A DNA stretch of 64,000 nt from JBMOKU01 sp049324315 (GTDB lineage Bacteria; Bacillota; Clostridia; Peptostreptococcales; Thermotaleaceae): positions 186,001 to 250,000 of the forward strand of contig JBMOKU010000033.1 of assembly GCA_049324315.1 (NCBI GenBank), written 5' to 3'. The position numbers were made by a program, and so were the translations under genes. The notes beneath the pieces were generated by a model, which was not told the origin of the DNA, made no database searches, and worked only from the letters and a program-made list of their open reading frames with translations. Shown in pieces: positions 33,835 to 43,432 of this stretch. Positions within the stretch are counted from its first letter, which is position 1; each line of letters starts with the position of its first letter.

Positions 33835-35718
33835 TTAGGAAATCATACGTTTCATAATATCATTGCTGCGCTTAACAAACGCTGTCATTGCTTCAGGTGA
33901 GAGTGTTCTGTGGCTGAGCACCGCCAAATCATATACCTGTTGGGCAATTAAATCAATCAATGCCGGCTCTTCCTCTCCATTCTCCAGGACATGTTGGATA
34001 AGCGGATGTTTTTTGTTAAGCACAAGGATTTCTTCACTAGGCATCATACCTGGGTCAAAGCCGCCCATACTATACCTTTTCATCATTTCCTGCATACGTC
34101 GGCTGTCTTCGGCATGAATAATCATACCTGCAACATCCTCAGACTTTAAGCTTTCCAGACGAATCTTTAACGCTTCTTTCTTCAGAGCTTTTTTGAAGAC
34201 CGTTTCCAGCGCTTCTGCCTCTCTTTTGGATGCTTCTTCATCTGCAGTTCCATCTGAATCCTTCATCAGATCGGAAATATCTGAATCCACTCTTTTAAAG
34301 CTTATATCGTTCTTCTTCATTTCAATATGGGATATGAATGCCGGATCAATGCCATGATCCAAGATAGCCGCTTCTACATGATGCTCCTTAAGCATGTTTA
34401 TATACTGGGCTTGCTGCACAGGATCTGTAACGTAATAAACTTGCTTCTCCAGTTTTCCAGTATGTTTATCCAGGTACTCTTGAATCGTTACATACTTATC
34501 ATCTGTTGTCTTATAAAGGATGATCGCCTCTACCTTTTCATAGAACTTATCGTCTCTGAGTAAACCATATTTGATAAACGGACTTATATCATCCCAAAAC
34601 TTTTCAAAGGCTTCCCGTTCGGATTTGAAAAGACCATTTAATTTATCCGCTACTTTTTTTGTTATGTAATCGGAAATCTTTCTTGTAAAACCGTCATTCT
34701 GTAAAAAGCTCCTGGACACATTCAATGGTAAATCCGGGCAGTCAATAACCCCTTTTAGCAGCAGTAAAAACTCTGGAATAACCTCCTTAATATTATCCGC
34801 TACAAAAACCTGGTTATTGTAAAGCTTAATACGCCCTTCCATGGTATCAAACTCGGTGTTGAATTTTGGGAAATAAAGAATCCCTTTTAGGTTAAATGGA
34901 TAGTCCATATTAAGATGAATCCAAAAAAGAGGATCTCTAAAGTCTTTGAACGTTTTCTGATAGAAAGTTTTGTATTCTTCATCGGTACAGCTATTTGGCT
35001 GTTTAAGATACAAAGGCTGCATATCATTTAGTGCTTCTGGCGCCGTAATGATGATATTGCCGTCTTTATCTTTCTCCGGTTCTTTATCTGCTACTTCAAA
35101 ATATATGGGATAAGGCATGAAGGAACAATACTTCTCTATTGTTGATTTGACCGTATATTCACTTAAAAAAGCTTCTCCTTCTTGTCCAAGATACAGCGTA
35201 ATCTCTGTACCTCTGGTAGATCTCATGCCCTCCTCCATCTCAAATTCCGTAGCACCCTCACAGCGCCATTTTACAGCAACAGCGTCCTTTTGATAGGATA
35301 AAGTATCTATTTCCACCCTATCTGCCACCATAAAGGCAGAATAGAAACCAAGTCCAAAGTGACCGATGATTTGATCTGTGTCACCTTTATCTTTATAGGC
35401 TTTGAGGAAGTCCTCCGCTCCAGAAAAGGCAATTTGGTTGATATACTTCTGCACTTCTTCTTCTGTCATACCGATGCCATTGTCTATAAATGTAAGGGTC
35501 TTGGCTGTTTTATTCAGTACAACCTTTACTGAAAAATCCTTTTCTCCCTGTAAGTCAGCTTCACCCAAGCTATTTAGTCTCTTAATTTTGGTTATAGCAT
35601 CAGAAGCATTGGAAACTAACTCCCTAATAAAAATATCGTGATCCGAATATAACCACTTTTTAATGATAGGGAATATATTCTCACTGTGGATCGACAAATT
35701 TCCCTTTTGTTTGCTCAT
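33835..35718 (-). CDS. htpG: Hsp90 chaperone HtpG
   Basis: The 627-residue dimeric ATP-dependent chaperone has an N-terminal Bergerat ATPase fold: ELVSNASDAITK (about 34-45), DNGIGM, and GHFGLGFYSAFMVA as the ATP lid/glycine motif. The middle domain carries the catalytic-loop arginine region (PLNVSRSFLQND), and the C-terminal dimerisation domain follows. Length and all motifs are normal. ATG follows AGGAGGG. A sigma-A promoter and a perfect CIRCE operator lie upstream, so HrcA repression is predicted. Confidence 0.97.
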   Translation of the reverse strand: MSKQKGNLSIHSENIFPIIKKWLYSDHDIFIRELVSNASDAITKIKRLNSLGEADLQGEKDFSVKVVLNKTAKTLTFIDNGIGMTEEEVQKYINQIAFSGAEDFLKAYKDKGDTDQIIGHFGLGFYSAFMVADRVEIDTLSYQKDAVAVKWRCEGATEFEMEEGMRSTRGTEITLYLGQEGEAFLSEYTVKSTIEKYCSFMPYPIYFEVADKEPEKDKDGNIIITAPEALNDMQPLYLKQPNSCTDEEYKTFYQKTFKDFRDPLFWIHLNMDYPFNLKGILYFPKFNTEFDTMEGRIKLYNNQVFVADNIKEVIPEFLLLLKGVIDCPDLPLNVSRSFLQNDGFTRKISDYITKKVADKLNGLFKSEREAFEKFWDDISPFIKYGLLRDDKFYEKVEAIILYKTTDDKYVTIQEYLDKHTGKLEKQVYYVTDPVQQAQYINMLKEHHVEAAILDHGIDPAFISHIEMKKNDISFKRVDSDISDLMKDSDGTADEEASKREAEALETVFKKALKKEALKIRLESLKSEDVAGMIIHAEDSRRMQEMMKRYSMGGFDPGMMPSEEILVLNKKHPLIQHVLENGEEEPALIDLIAQQVYDLAVLSHRTLSPEAMTAFVKRSNDIMKRMIS

Positions 35719-35794
35719 GTAAATACCCTCCTTATCATTAGAAATTATTTTTACATTTTATCCATCGAAAGGTTAGGATTCCCTTCCAATATTT

Positions 35795-35823
35795 ATATTA
35801 TAACGATACAAATTTACAGTCAA
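35795..35823 (-). promoter_or_regulatory. htpG promoter
   Basis: TTGACT (35818-35823) and TAATAT with 17 bp spacing, or the overlapping TATAAT with 15 bp, on the minus strand. Confidence 0.6.
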
Positions 35824-35831
35824 TAAAAAAT

Positions 35832-35858
35832 TTAGCACTCCCTTATCGAGAGTGCTAA
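35832..35858. promoter_or_regulatory. CIRCE operator (HrcA binding site)
   Basis: TTAGCACTC, nine bases, GAGTGCTAA: an exact match to the CIRCE consensus. It lies eight bases upstream of the htpG -35 box. Confidence 0.95.
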
Positions 35859-35906
35859 CACCAATCATTGTGTGATGTTAAAAACTAATTGAAGATAGTT
35901 ATCTAA

Positions 35907-37619
35907 TTAAATCTTAAAATTCTTGATGATTGAATTAAGTTTATCCGATAGTTCATCCTGTATTAAGGAAACCTGCGACACTTGTTCTAAAGTCTCAACC
36001 ATATGGGATACATTATTTGCGATTTCTTGGGAGTTTGCATTCGTTTCCTCAGCTGATGCTGTAACGATGTCAATCGCCGTATTCACTTGTTCAATAGCCG
36101 ATGCGATTGTCTCTGTACTTACATAAATATCATTGGTTAATTTACTAACTGTTTCTGCATCCTGTTTATATAAATCACCGGTCTTAACGAGGATTTCATA
36201 GTCCTTACTTACTTTCTCATCAATAAACCTTAAAATCTCCTGGGAGTTCAGTGTCATATTTTCAAAGGCACGATAGACATTCTTTATAACCTCATGTATT
36301 CGCCTAACAGTTCCCCTTGATTCTTCTGCCAGTTTACGTATTTCTTGTGCTACAACACCAAAGCCTTTCCCATGCTCTCCGGCTCGGGCGGCCTCTATGG
36401 CTGCATTTAAAGATAAAAGATTAATCTGTTCAGCTATAATGGATATACCATTTGCCATGGTTTCAATTTCATTGACTATTTTTCCATCCTCAATAGACTT
36501 TAAAATATTCGTTTGCTTTTCCTTATACAACATTCTTGTTATTTCCATGGAGCTTATAGCATTGGCTTTCATTTCTTCCGCATTTCGTCGCATGTTATTG
36601 ACCGCCAGTTCACCTTCTTCAACCTTTTCAACCAGTATTCCGGCTGTTTTCGCTATATCATTTGCTGAGATATTTACCTCTGACAGCGATATACTCGTTT
36701 CCTCATTCCCCTGAGCAATACCCTTAGCCGATACCTCTATATGATGCATTTGATTTGTAACTTCTTCCACTGTTGTAGACAATTCTTCGCTGGCTGTGCC
36801 CAGTATGGAAATATTCGAGACAACCTCACTAATTAATCCCTTTGTATTCTCTACCGCCTTATTCAGAGATTGAATCAATATTCCTACTTCATCATTACTA
36901 TTTATTTCTACAGATCTTGTCAAATCGCCGTTTCCTAACGTCTCAGCAAGCTCTACACCTTTTCTTAACGACCTCGTAATAGCCTTCGTCAGTATTATTC
37001 CTAAAATCAGGCCGATGAAAATCGATAAACCTATGACTGCCGCCATAATATTCATCGTTGACTTATATAAATTCATACTTTTTTGATTTACTTCTAAAGC
37101 CGTATTCTTGCTATGTGCTATTAAATTGTAAAGTGAATTTTGAATAGCCTCCGCTAGTTGATTTACTTCTTTAAATTCCACAGCAGCTTCTTTCATTTTG
37201 TCTTCTTCTACGAGCTGTATATATCTACGCTGGGCTTCTGCATATGCCTTAAGGGTTTCCTTATATTGATTTACACCTTCTTGTTCTCCTACACTTATGG
37301 AAGCACTGGTGTAGGTATCGATTAATTGATCATTTTTTTTCATATTGACCTTTATATTATTTTTTATTTGATCGATGGGAATTTCATTGTCTAAAAAAAT
37401 TAACTGAGATAAGTCTAACCGTATCGTATGTATGTTTTCGCTGATATCCATAATCTGCTGCATCGGCTGCAAGCTCCGAGAATATATGTATGAAATATTA
37501 TCATTTAATGTTTTTATGTGCCGAATTCCAACTACTCCTACAAAGCCGATAAGGAGGATGAAAACTAGAAAAACTGACATGAGTTTGATGCCTATCTTTA
37601 CGTTGTTAAGCCATTTCAT
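35907..37619 (-). CDS. Methyl-accepting chemotaxis protein
   Basis: The 570-residue transmembrane chemoreceptor has TM1 (about 12-33), an extracellular four-helix-bundle sensor (about 35-190, 4HB_MCP type), TM2 (about 190-212), a HAMP linker and a long cytoplasmic signalling domain. The conserved tip reads NLLSLNAAIEAARAGE-HGKGF followed by VVAQEIRKLAEES. It passes ligand signals to CheA/CheW. ATG follows AAAGGAGA. Monocistronic; the ligand is unknown. Confidence 0.94.
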   Translation of the reverse strand: MKWLNNVKIGIKLMSVFLVFILLIGFVGVVGIRHIKTLNDNISYIYSRSLQPMQQIMDISENIHTIRLDLSQLIFLDNEIPIDQIKNNIKVNMKKNDQLIDTYTSASISVGEQEGVNQYKETLKAYAEAQRRYIQLVEEDKMKEAAVEFKEVNQLAEAIQNSLYNLIAHSKNTALEVNQKSMNLYKSTMNIMAAVIGLSIFIGLILGIILTKAITRSLRKGVELAETLGNGDLTRSVEINSNDEVGILIQSLNKAVENTKGLISEVVSNISILGTASEELSTTVEEVTNQMHHIEVSAKGIAQGNEETSISLSEVNISANDIAKTAGILVEKVEEGELAVNNMRRNAEEMKANAISSMEITRMLYKEKQTNILKSIEDGKIVNEIETMANGISIIAEQINLLSLNAAIEAARAGEHGKGFGVVAQEIRKLAEESRGTVRRIHEVIKNVYRAFENMTLNSQEILRFIDEKVSKDYEILVKTGDLYKQDAETVSKLTNDIYVSTETIASAIEQVNTAIDIVTASAEETNANSQEIANNVSHMVETLEQVSQVSLIQDELSDKLNSIIKNFKI

Positions 37620-37701
37620 TTTATATCATTTCTCCTTTTTCATTGATATCAATAATCATTATCATAACATATCCATGTAATCATTGGCAACAATAAACAA
37701 T

Positions 37702-37742
37702 AAAAACCGTACAATCCAGACATTTACTGAATCATACGGTTT
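37702..37742 (-). terminator. Terminator of the RDD gene
   Basis: AAACCGTA and TACGGTTT form a stem with a partly paired interior, T-rich on the minus-strand 3' side. Confidence 0.6.
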
Positions 37743-37833
37743 CAACGAAATGAAGGAACTGTTTCTCTGTCCCTTACTTTCTTTTTTATTTTTGTTTCTT
37801 GATAAGTCAACTGCTCCTGCTTGCTGTGATCTC

Positions 37834-38520
37834 CTATTGGTTCAACCTATTTTCTATCCAACGATTCATCTCTTCATCAACACCTTCATATTTGTTCCGA
37901 AAGTAGGTCTGTATCTTCTCCCTCAATCTTTCTCCTTCTACCATGACCCCTTCCTTTTCCTGCATATAGGTCAGCAGCAAGGTCTTATCTTCTTCAGTTA
38001 AATGCTTTTTGACATTCTCCGGAAGCATTGCATCTGTAAGATGCAGGTTTTCTTTTTCTTCTTCGATAACCATCGTTGAGGATAGAATATCCCCAAGTCT
38101 GGATTCATCTGCTCTGAAGAACATCATCACAATTCCTATCATATAGTTGTCTATAAATATTTTAAAGAGATTCCTTATTAACGAATGCTTTATATCTATG
38201 GGCTGACCATTTTTTCTGATGGTTTTAAGGCCTAGTAATTTCTTTCCTAAGGTTCTTCCATCCATGGTCATTTCTAGCACTGTAAAATATCCGTAATTGA
38301 TGAGTGCCGCAATGAGCAATGCAATGGCCACCGCATAAGAATTCTGTGATTCCAAATACTGTAGCGGATCGTCCATTCCTGCCAAAGCCAAAATAATTAA
38401 CAGATATAAGAGTCCCTGAATAAAATAATCAATGAAGGCTGCCACAACACGACTTCCCGGTCCTGCAAGTCTATAGGCTACTTCTATATTTTCCGGGGTG
38501 GTAATAACGACTCTTCTCAC
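37834..38520 (-). CDS. RDD-family membrane protein
   Basis: The 228-residue protein carries the RDD domain: the motif region RLAGPGSRVVAAFIDYFI with the conserved Arg and Asp in the first helix, a second helix pair, and the family segment DGRTLGKKLLGLKTI. The C-terminal 80 residues are charged and cytoplasmic. RDD proteins have been linked to ion exchange, but most are uncharacterised. The start is GTG, after AGGAGGAA. It is divergent from the SpoIIM-like gene, an arrangement often found next to MoxR/DUF58 operons, as here. Confidence 0.88.
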   Translation of the reverse strand: MRRVVITTPENIEVAYRLAGPGSRVVAAFIDYFIQGLLYLLIILALAGMDDPLQYLESQNSYAVAIALLIAALINYGYFTVLEMTMDGRTLGKKLLGLKTIRKNGQPIDIKHSLIRNLFKIFIDNYMIGIVMMFFRADESRLGDILSSTMVIEEEKENLHLTDAMLPENVKKHLTEEDKTLLLTYMQEKEGVMVEGERLREKIQTYFRNKYEGVDEEMNRWIENRLNQ

Positions 38521-38579
38521 GAAAATTCCTCCTTTTTACTAATCTGAAAATTTGTTACAATAGTTTCGAGGTGATGATG

Positions 38580-39515
38580 TTGAAAGAAAATGTATTCATC
38601 GAAATAAACAAAGCTTATTGGACTGAACTGGAAGAACATATTCACTTATTTCATAAAAACAGCATTCAACATATGAGTTCCGATAAAATCGAACGCTTTC
38701 TTTATCTGTTTCGAACAGCCAGTCATCATTTGGGCTATGCAAGAACCTATTATCCCCAATCAAAGCTTGAAAAGTATTTAAATAACTTAGTGGGGAATGC
38801 CCACCATCATTTATATACGGTTAGGAAAAATCCTTGGTATGATTTTAAGAATTTCATAGGTCATGGTTTTCCTCAACAGGTCTATCAATACCGCTTTTTT
38901 ATACGCTTAAGCTTTTTTGTATTTCTTTTGGGCGGGCTCATTAGTTTTTTCATGGTCATCCGTGATTCCTCCACCAGCTTATATTTTCTGCCTAAAAGTA
39001 TCCTGGAAACCATTGACTATAACTTTAGCCCCAAGCAGTGGGATTATCCACTGATGTCCAGTACGATCATGATTAATAATATCGGGGTAAGCCTAAGGGC
39101 CTTTGTCTTTGGACTATTCTTAGGCATAGGAGCTTTATATATATTATTCTTTAACGGTTGTGTTTTAGGCGCTTTAACGGGATTGGTATGGGAAAACGGA
39201 GATCTCATGAAATACGCTTCTCTTATTCTTCCCCACGGTATAGTAGAGCTAACAGCTATTTTCATTGCCGGCGGTGCAGGCTTGCTTTTGGGTAAAGGGA
39301 TATTAATGCCTGGTAAATATAAACGACTGGATTGTGTTGTTAAAAATGGTAAAGAAGGCGTACGACTTTTGTTGGGATCTGCTATTCTCCTTGTCTTCGC
39401 CGGTCTGATCGAAGGATTCTTTACTCCAATGGATATTTCTCCTATGATCAAATTGGTATTTTCTGCATGTACTTTCGTAGGCATTTTGTTATATCTGCAA
39501 ATCAGAAAACGGTAA
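38580..39515 (+). CDS. SpoIIM/DUF95-family membrane protein
   Basis: The protein of about 311 residues has a soluble N-terminal part (1-95) and then five or six membrane helices with the DUF95 (stage II sporulation M-like) pattern: NNIGVSLRAFVFGLFLGIG, and LPHGIVELTAIFIAGGAG. True SpoIIM is about 210 residues and acts in engulfment; this longer form is the type found next to MoxR/RDD clusters, so a sporulation role should not be assumed. TTG at 38580 fits the GAGGTGA site best; ATG at 38577 or 38574 is possible. A TACAAT -10 at 38556-38561 would give a very short leader. The stop lies two bases from the convergent DUF58 stop. Confidence 0.85.
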   Translation: MKENVFIEINKAYWTELEEHIHLFHKNSIQHMSSDKIERFLYLFRTASHHLGYARTYYPQSKLEKYLNNLVGNAHHHLYTVRKNPWYDFKNFIGHGFPQQVYQYRFFIRLSFFVFLLGGLISFFMVIRDSSTSLYFLPKSILETIDYNFSPKQWDYPLMSSTIMINNIGVSLRAFVFGLFLGIGALYILFFNGCVLGALTGLVWENGDLMKYASLILPHGIVELTAIFIAGGAGLLLGKGILMPGKYKRLDCVVKNGKEGVRLLLGSAILLVFAGLIEGFFTPMDISPMIKLVFSACTFVGILLYLQIRKR

Positions 39516-39517
39516 TG

Positions 39518-40828
39518 CTACATGATTTCTCGATTCTTCGCCCTCATATACTCATTGACAGCTTTATACACAATATCCTCCTGATCGCATTCAATGCAGG
39601 TAACACCCTTTTTATTCAGGGACTTTATGATTCGCTTTCGTTCATCCGTCATTTTATATGCGGTGCCTTTTAAAAAGGCATCTTTTTTATCTTTCACTTT
39701 TATTTGAATCGCTTCATCCAGCTTCTCATCCTTCACCAGGAAAATAAGAAGGTGATGCTTTTTCGTAATGTACTCTATTCCCTTTTCTATGTAGTACACT
39801 TCCTGCAGGGTATTGATGTCCGTAAACATACAGATTAAGCTTCTTCTCTTTTCTTGGTGGCTAAGATAAAACAGGACTTCATCAAAATTCGATGTAAGCT
39901 TCGTCCCCTCTACATGGTAAAGGCTTTCTAATATCTGGTTTCTATGGAAATCTCCCTTCGAAGGCTTAATAAACGTGTCTACCTTTGTGTTAAACACCAG
40001 CAGCCCGGATCGGTCCTTATTGTAGCACACCACATCTGACAGAAAAACACATGCATTGATGGCTAAATCTAGTTTGCTGTATTCATTGACCCGATAACTC
40101 ATGGTTCTCCCCGTATCCAGGAGAATATAGATATGCTTATTGTTTTCGGGTTCATACTGATTGACCATCAGCTTGTTTTCCCGAGCGCTCTTCATCCAGT
40201 TGATTTTCCTTACATCGTCTCCCTTGACATATTCTCTAAGGCTCTCAAATTCCTTTCCATCGGACTTCTTCTTGATGACATGATTCTCACTGCTTAAAAA
40301 ATGATCCTTTCTCAGCATCATATGGTATTTCTTTAGATTTTTAAGACTTGGATACACCTTATATTCTTCTTCACACTTTAACAATACATCTTTCTTGATC
40401 AGGCCCAAGCGCCCTCTTTGCCTGATATAGATATCTTCCAGTATAAAGGCCCCTCTTTTATTGGGCTTTATGACCCATGTAAATTCTTTGTGGGAATGGG
40501 GCAATATCTTATCCTTCAATACTTCTTCTTCACATACAAAGGCATTGGGAAGCTCCTGCATGATCTCTATGGATGCTTCATGATTGCTTTTGTTGTATAT
40601 CCTGATTTGGAGCTTCTCCTGTTCCAATAAGGATAATTTTCTGTCGCCGACTCTTTCTACTTCAAAGGACTTTTTCGCCGGCGTAATCATATAATCTGCT
40701 ATGGTAAAGCATAATAGGAAAATATTATAAAAAATAAATGCTTCAACAAACAGGTGAAAGAATATACTGATTCCTATCACCAAGGTGCCTAAAAGCAATG
40801 CGATCAAAAACAGCCTCGTAACCTTCAC
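39518..40828 (-). CDS. DUF58 (vWA-like) protein
   Basis: The 436-residue protein has two N-terminal membrane helices (about 5-45), a beta-rich domain and the DUF58 core. The hallmark is VKGDDVRKINWMKSA-type G-D-D-x-R-x-I-N-W followed by a von Willebrand A-like domain with a MIDAS-type DTGRTMSY. DUF58 proteins work with MoxR AAA+ ATPases, probably to load metals or remodel partner complexes at the membrane. GTG start follows GGTGA. It is thirteen bases after the MoxR gene, same operon. Confidence 0.9.
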   Translation of the reverse strand: MKVTRLFLIALLLGTLVIGISIFFHLFVEAFIFYNIFLLCFTIADYMITPAKKSFEVERVGDRKLSLLEQEKLQIRIYNKSNHEASIEIMQELPNAFVCEEEVLKDKILPHSHKEFTWVIKPNKRGAFILEDIYIRQRGRLGLIKKDVLLKCEEEYKVYPSLKNLKKYHMMLRKDHFLSSENHVIKKKSDGKEFESLREYVKGDDVRKINWMKSARENKLMVNQYEPENNKHIYILLDTGRTMSYRVNEYSKLDLAINACVFLSDVVCYNKDRSGLLVFNTKVDTFIKPSKGDFHRNQILESLYHVEGTKLTSNFDEVLFYLSHQEKRRSLICMFTDINTLQEVYYIEKGIEYITKKHHLLIFLVKDEKLDEAIQIKVKDKKDAFLKGTAYKMTDERKRIIKSLNKKGVTCIECDQEDIVYKAVNEYMRAKNREIM

Positions 40829-40841
40829 GCTTTCACCAACC

Positions 40842-41795
40842 TTAACGGGGGACCTTTACATTGGATAAAATCTCATGGATGACATCATCGGTCTTAACCC
40901 CTTCTACGTAGGCTTCCGGTTTAAGGATGATGCGATGTCTTAAAATCGGACAAGCCATTTCTTTGATATCTTCGGGAATGACAAAATCCCTTTCCTTTAA
41001 CAAGGCATTGGCTTTAGAAGCTAAAAGCAATGCAATGGAACCTCTGGGGCTGCTTCCTATCTCAACAAAAGGAAATTCCCTGGTCTTATAAATAATCTGC
41101 ACCATGTATTCGATCAAGGAATCCTCCACAATAACCGTCTCCACCTCTTTTTGACAGCTTAGCAGTTCCTCTTTGCTGCCTACCTGATGGATAGAGACAT
41201 TCTCAAGGGTTTTATCAAACCCTTCATGATATCTTTTCACAACGGCTGCTTCTCCCGCTATGGAAGGATACGCTATGTAGATCTTCATGAGGAATCGGTC
41301 TAGCAGGGCTTCCGGTAATGGATACGTTCCTTCATATTCTATGGGGTTCTGTGTGGCAAAGGTGATAAACGGCTGGGATAACTTATAGCTTTCTCCATCA
41401 ATGGTTACCCGTCCTTCTTCCATGGCCTCCAATAATCCTGCTTGGGTTTTGGGTGGCGTTCGATTGATTTCATCGCCCAAAAGTAAATTGGTAAATACAG
41501 GTCCCTTAATGAATTCAAACTCTTTTTCCTTTGTATTATAGATCCTGGCTCCGGTTATATCCGAAGGCATCAGATCCGGTGTAAATTGTACCCTTTTAAA
41601 ATCGATCCCCATGGTCTTTGCTAAGGATTTGATGAGCAATGTTTTTCCCAGACCCGGTACTCCCTCTAAAAGTCCATGTCCCTTTGTTAATATACATATT
41701 AGTATCTGCTCCATGACCTCTTCCTGCTCAACAATGACTTTTTTCAATTCTTGCTTGATGCCTCTGATAAATTCTTTTGCTTTAATTTCACCCAA
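40842..41795 (-). CDS. MoxR-family AAA+ ATPase
   Basis: The 317-residue cytoplasmic ATPase has Walker A GVPGLGKT (45-52), Walker B LLGDEINR, the sensor region FATQNPIEYEGTYPLPEA and the arginine finger LLDRFLMK, then the MoxR lid domain with IGSSPRGSIAL. It acts as a chaperone-like partner of the DUF58 vWA protein. Start TTG at 41795 follows AAGGAGAG at seven bases. This start lies inside the DUF4350 gene, giving a 52-bp overlap and probable translational coupling. Confidence 0.93.
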   Translation of the reverse strand: MGEIKAKEFIRGIKQELKKVIVEQEEVMEQILICILTKGHGLLEGVPGLGKTLLIKSLAKTMGIDFKRVQFTPDLMPSDITGARIYNTKEKEFEFIKGPVFTNLLLGDEINRTPPKTQAGLLEAMEEGRVTIDGESYKLSQPFITFATQNPIEYEGTYPLPEALLDRFLMKIYIAYPSIAGEAAVVKRYHEGFDKTLENVSIHQVGSKEELLSCQKEVETVIVEDSLIEYMVQIIYKTREFPFVEIGSSPRGSIALLLASKANALLKERDFVIPEDIKEMACPILRHRIILKPEAYVEGVKTDDVIHEILSNVKVPR

Positions 41796-42775
41796 GCCTC
41801 TTCTCTCCTTTTTATCATGATTTGGGTAAGCAGATCCAGATCCTTTATTACGCTAAATCCAGCTTTCCTATTTTCATTTTGATGATGAAATACCCTCACT
41901 GCCTCTTCTTTATGAGGAAATTCATACCTTGTCCACAGGTCAATCCAATCCCGAGGCAGGACAGATTTCTTAAAGGTTTTCTTAAATTCATTCTCAAATT
42001 CCCTATGAAAAGCATCATAGATGGTATCGATGCTTTTACACTTTTCATAAAGATTTGCCGATGCGTGTAGATATTCATTTTCGTCCCGTTCAATCTCATC
42101 GATGATTCTCTTGGCCTTTCCAAACCGCTTTCCAAAATAAAAAACTAAAGCCATAACTGTCAAGGCCAATTGGAACAATATGATTTTTATATGTATGGGC
42201 AAATTCCGATATAAGGAAGGCTGCTGTCCCTGTAAAAATCGGTAGTATTCATTGAAATAAATGTCTCCCTCTAAGGACGCTATCCATCTAAAAACAAAGT
42301 AGGCTCCCGCTTTATTTTTCATCAGGGTGTCATTTGTAATTAGGTCAATGTCCCCCACCAGCAATTTACCCTTGCCGACGGCATATAAAGAAGCCCTATC
42401 TTCATAGGTTTCCATTACATCCGGATACGTATATTTCTTATATGCCTGTGTTAGATAGACCAGCTTTCCTCCCTCTTTCATCCAAGCTTCAGCTTCCTTT
42501 AGATCAAAACTGGTAGATCCTCCATTTTCAGTGACGATATAGATATTCCCATCCCTTTTTCTCAAGAAATCCTCTGCATCTACCTTTACCGAATATCCCA
42601 GTTTTTTTAATGTGTCATAAAAGATCGATACCCCTTCCCGAGAAGTATTGAGGGGCAAGGATTCATTACTTTGATTGGTTTTTCCAAGACTTTTTTCTAT
42701 GAAATGATACTGGTTATTGAGCAGTAAAAAAGCAATAATCAGTATAACAGAGATGATTCTCCACTTATTCCGCAT
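41744..42775 (-). CDS. DUF4350 membrane protein
   Basis: About 343 residues: one N-terminal helix, an extracytoplasmic Rossmann-like DUF4350 domain (SREGVSIFYDTLKKLGYSV at its start, EAWMKEGGKLVYLT), a second helix near residue 200 and a charged cytoplasmic tail. DUF4350 occurs in MoxR/DUF58/DUF4129 operons; its function is unknown. The ATG at 42775 overlaps the upstream gene by 11 bp (ATGCGGAATAA) and follows GGAGG; an alternative ATG at 42805 would lengthen it by ten residues. Confidence 0.75.
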   Translation of the reverse strand: MRNKWRIISVILIIAFLLLNNQYHFIEKSLGKTNQSNESLPLNTSREGVSIFYDTLKKLGYSVKVDAEDFLRKRDGNIYIVTENGGSTSFDLKEAEAWMKEGGKLVYLTQAYKKYTYPDVMETYEDRASLYAVGKGKLLVGDIDLITNDTLMKNKAGAYFVFRWIASLEGDIYFNEYYRFLQGQQPSLYRNLPIHIKIILFQLALTVMALVFYFGKRFGKAKRIIDEIERDENEYLHASANLYEKCKSIDTIYDAFHREFENEFKKTFKKSVLPRDWIDLWTRYEFPHKEEAVRVFHHQNENRKAGFSVIKDLDLLTQIMIKRREEAWVKLKQKNLSEASSKN

Positions 42776-43412
42776 GATAGTTTTTAACCTCCGTAAAAAG
42801 GTCATTTACTTTTTCCTTATACCAAAGGAGCTTATCTTCATTGACCTCCTTATTGCCGTACCAAATATAATAAAAATAATCCCCTATGTTTTTAAAAATT
42901 TCTACACCTGTGAATGCTTTTCTTTTCAGATCCTTGATAATTTCTACATTTGTCTTTGATTCATTTAAAAAACATAGAGACTTTTCATTCATATACAATA
43001 AAATACTAATAAAATATAACCTTACCGCTTCCTTGTAGTTTCCTTCCTTTTCAAACCCAATAGCCTTTTCAAACAAGCCTTCCGGGCTTGTATCTTCATG
43101 AATAACCTCACCGTAAAGGACCTTCCTCTTGACGCCTGTATCTTCCCTTACTTTCGTTACGTAGTAATAGAATAATACGAGCAAACCAATGACTACAGCT
43201 GCGATCCATATATTTTCCGAAATAGGAGGGCTTTCGGGCATGGGTCTGTAGCTCCTGTTTGACGGTCGATCGAACCATTTCCCTATGGCTTCTAAAATTT
43301 TATCCCACATATTTTCTTTTTCTCTCAGATGAATATATTTGGGACTGTCTATCACCTGTTCAACCACTTTTCTGAATGCCTCCGGTTCTGTAAAAAGAAT
43401 ACGTCTCACCAT
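42765..43412 (-). CDS. DUF4129 membrane protein
   Basis: The 215-residue protein has a single central helix (about 68-88) and a cytoplasmic C-terminal DUF4129 domain (about 110-205: AIGFEKEGNYKEAVRLYFIS). This domain is usually found at the end of transglutaminase-like proteins or as a separate gene in MoxR operons; here it is free-standing. ATG follows GGAGAAGC. It overlaps the DUF4350 gene downstream. Confidence 0.78.
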   Translation of the reverse strand: MVRRILFTEPEAFRKVVEQVIDSPKYIHLREKENMWDKILEAIGKWFDRPSNRSYRPMPESPPISENIWIAAVVIGLLVLFYYYVTKVREDTGVKRKVLYGEVIHEDTSPEGLFEKAIGFEKEGNYKEAVRLYFISILLYMNEKSLCFLNESKTNVEIIKDLKRKAFTGVEIFKNIGDYFYYIWYGNKEVNEDKLLWYKEKVNDLFTEVKNYHAE

Positions 43413-43432
43413 GCTTCTCCTCTATTCATAAT

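Noticed and set aside
38580..39515. Calling this gene spoIIM
   Set aside because: About 100 residues longer than true SpoIIM and located in a MoxR/RDD context; only the domain is shared.
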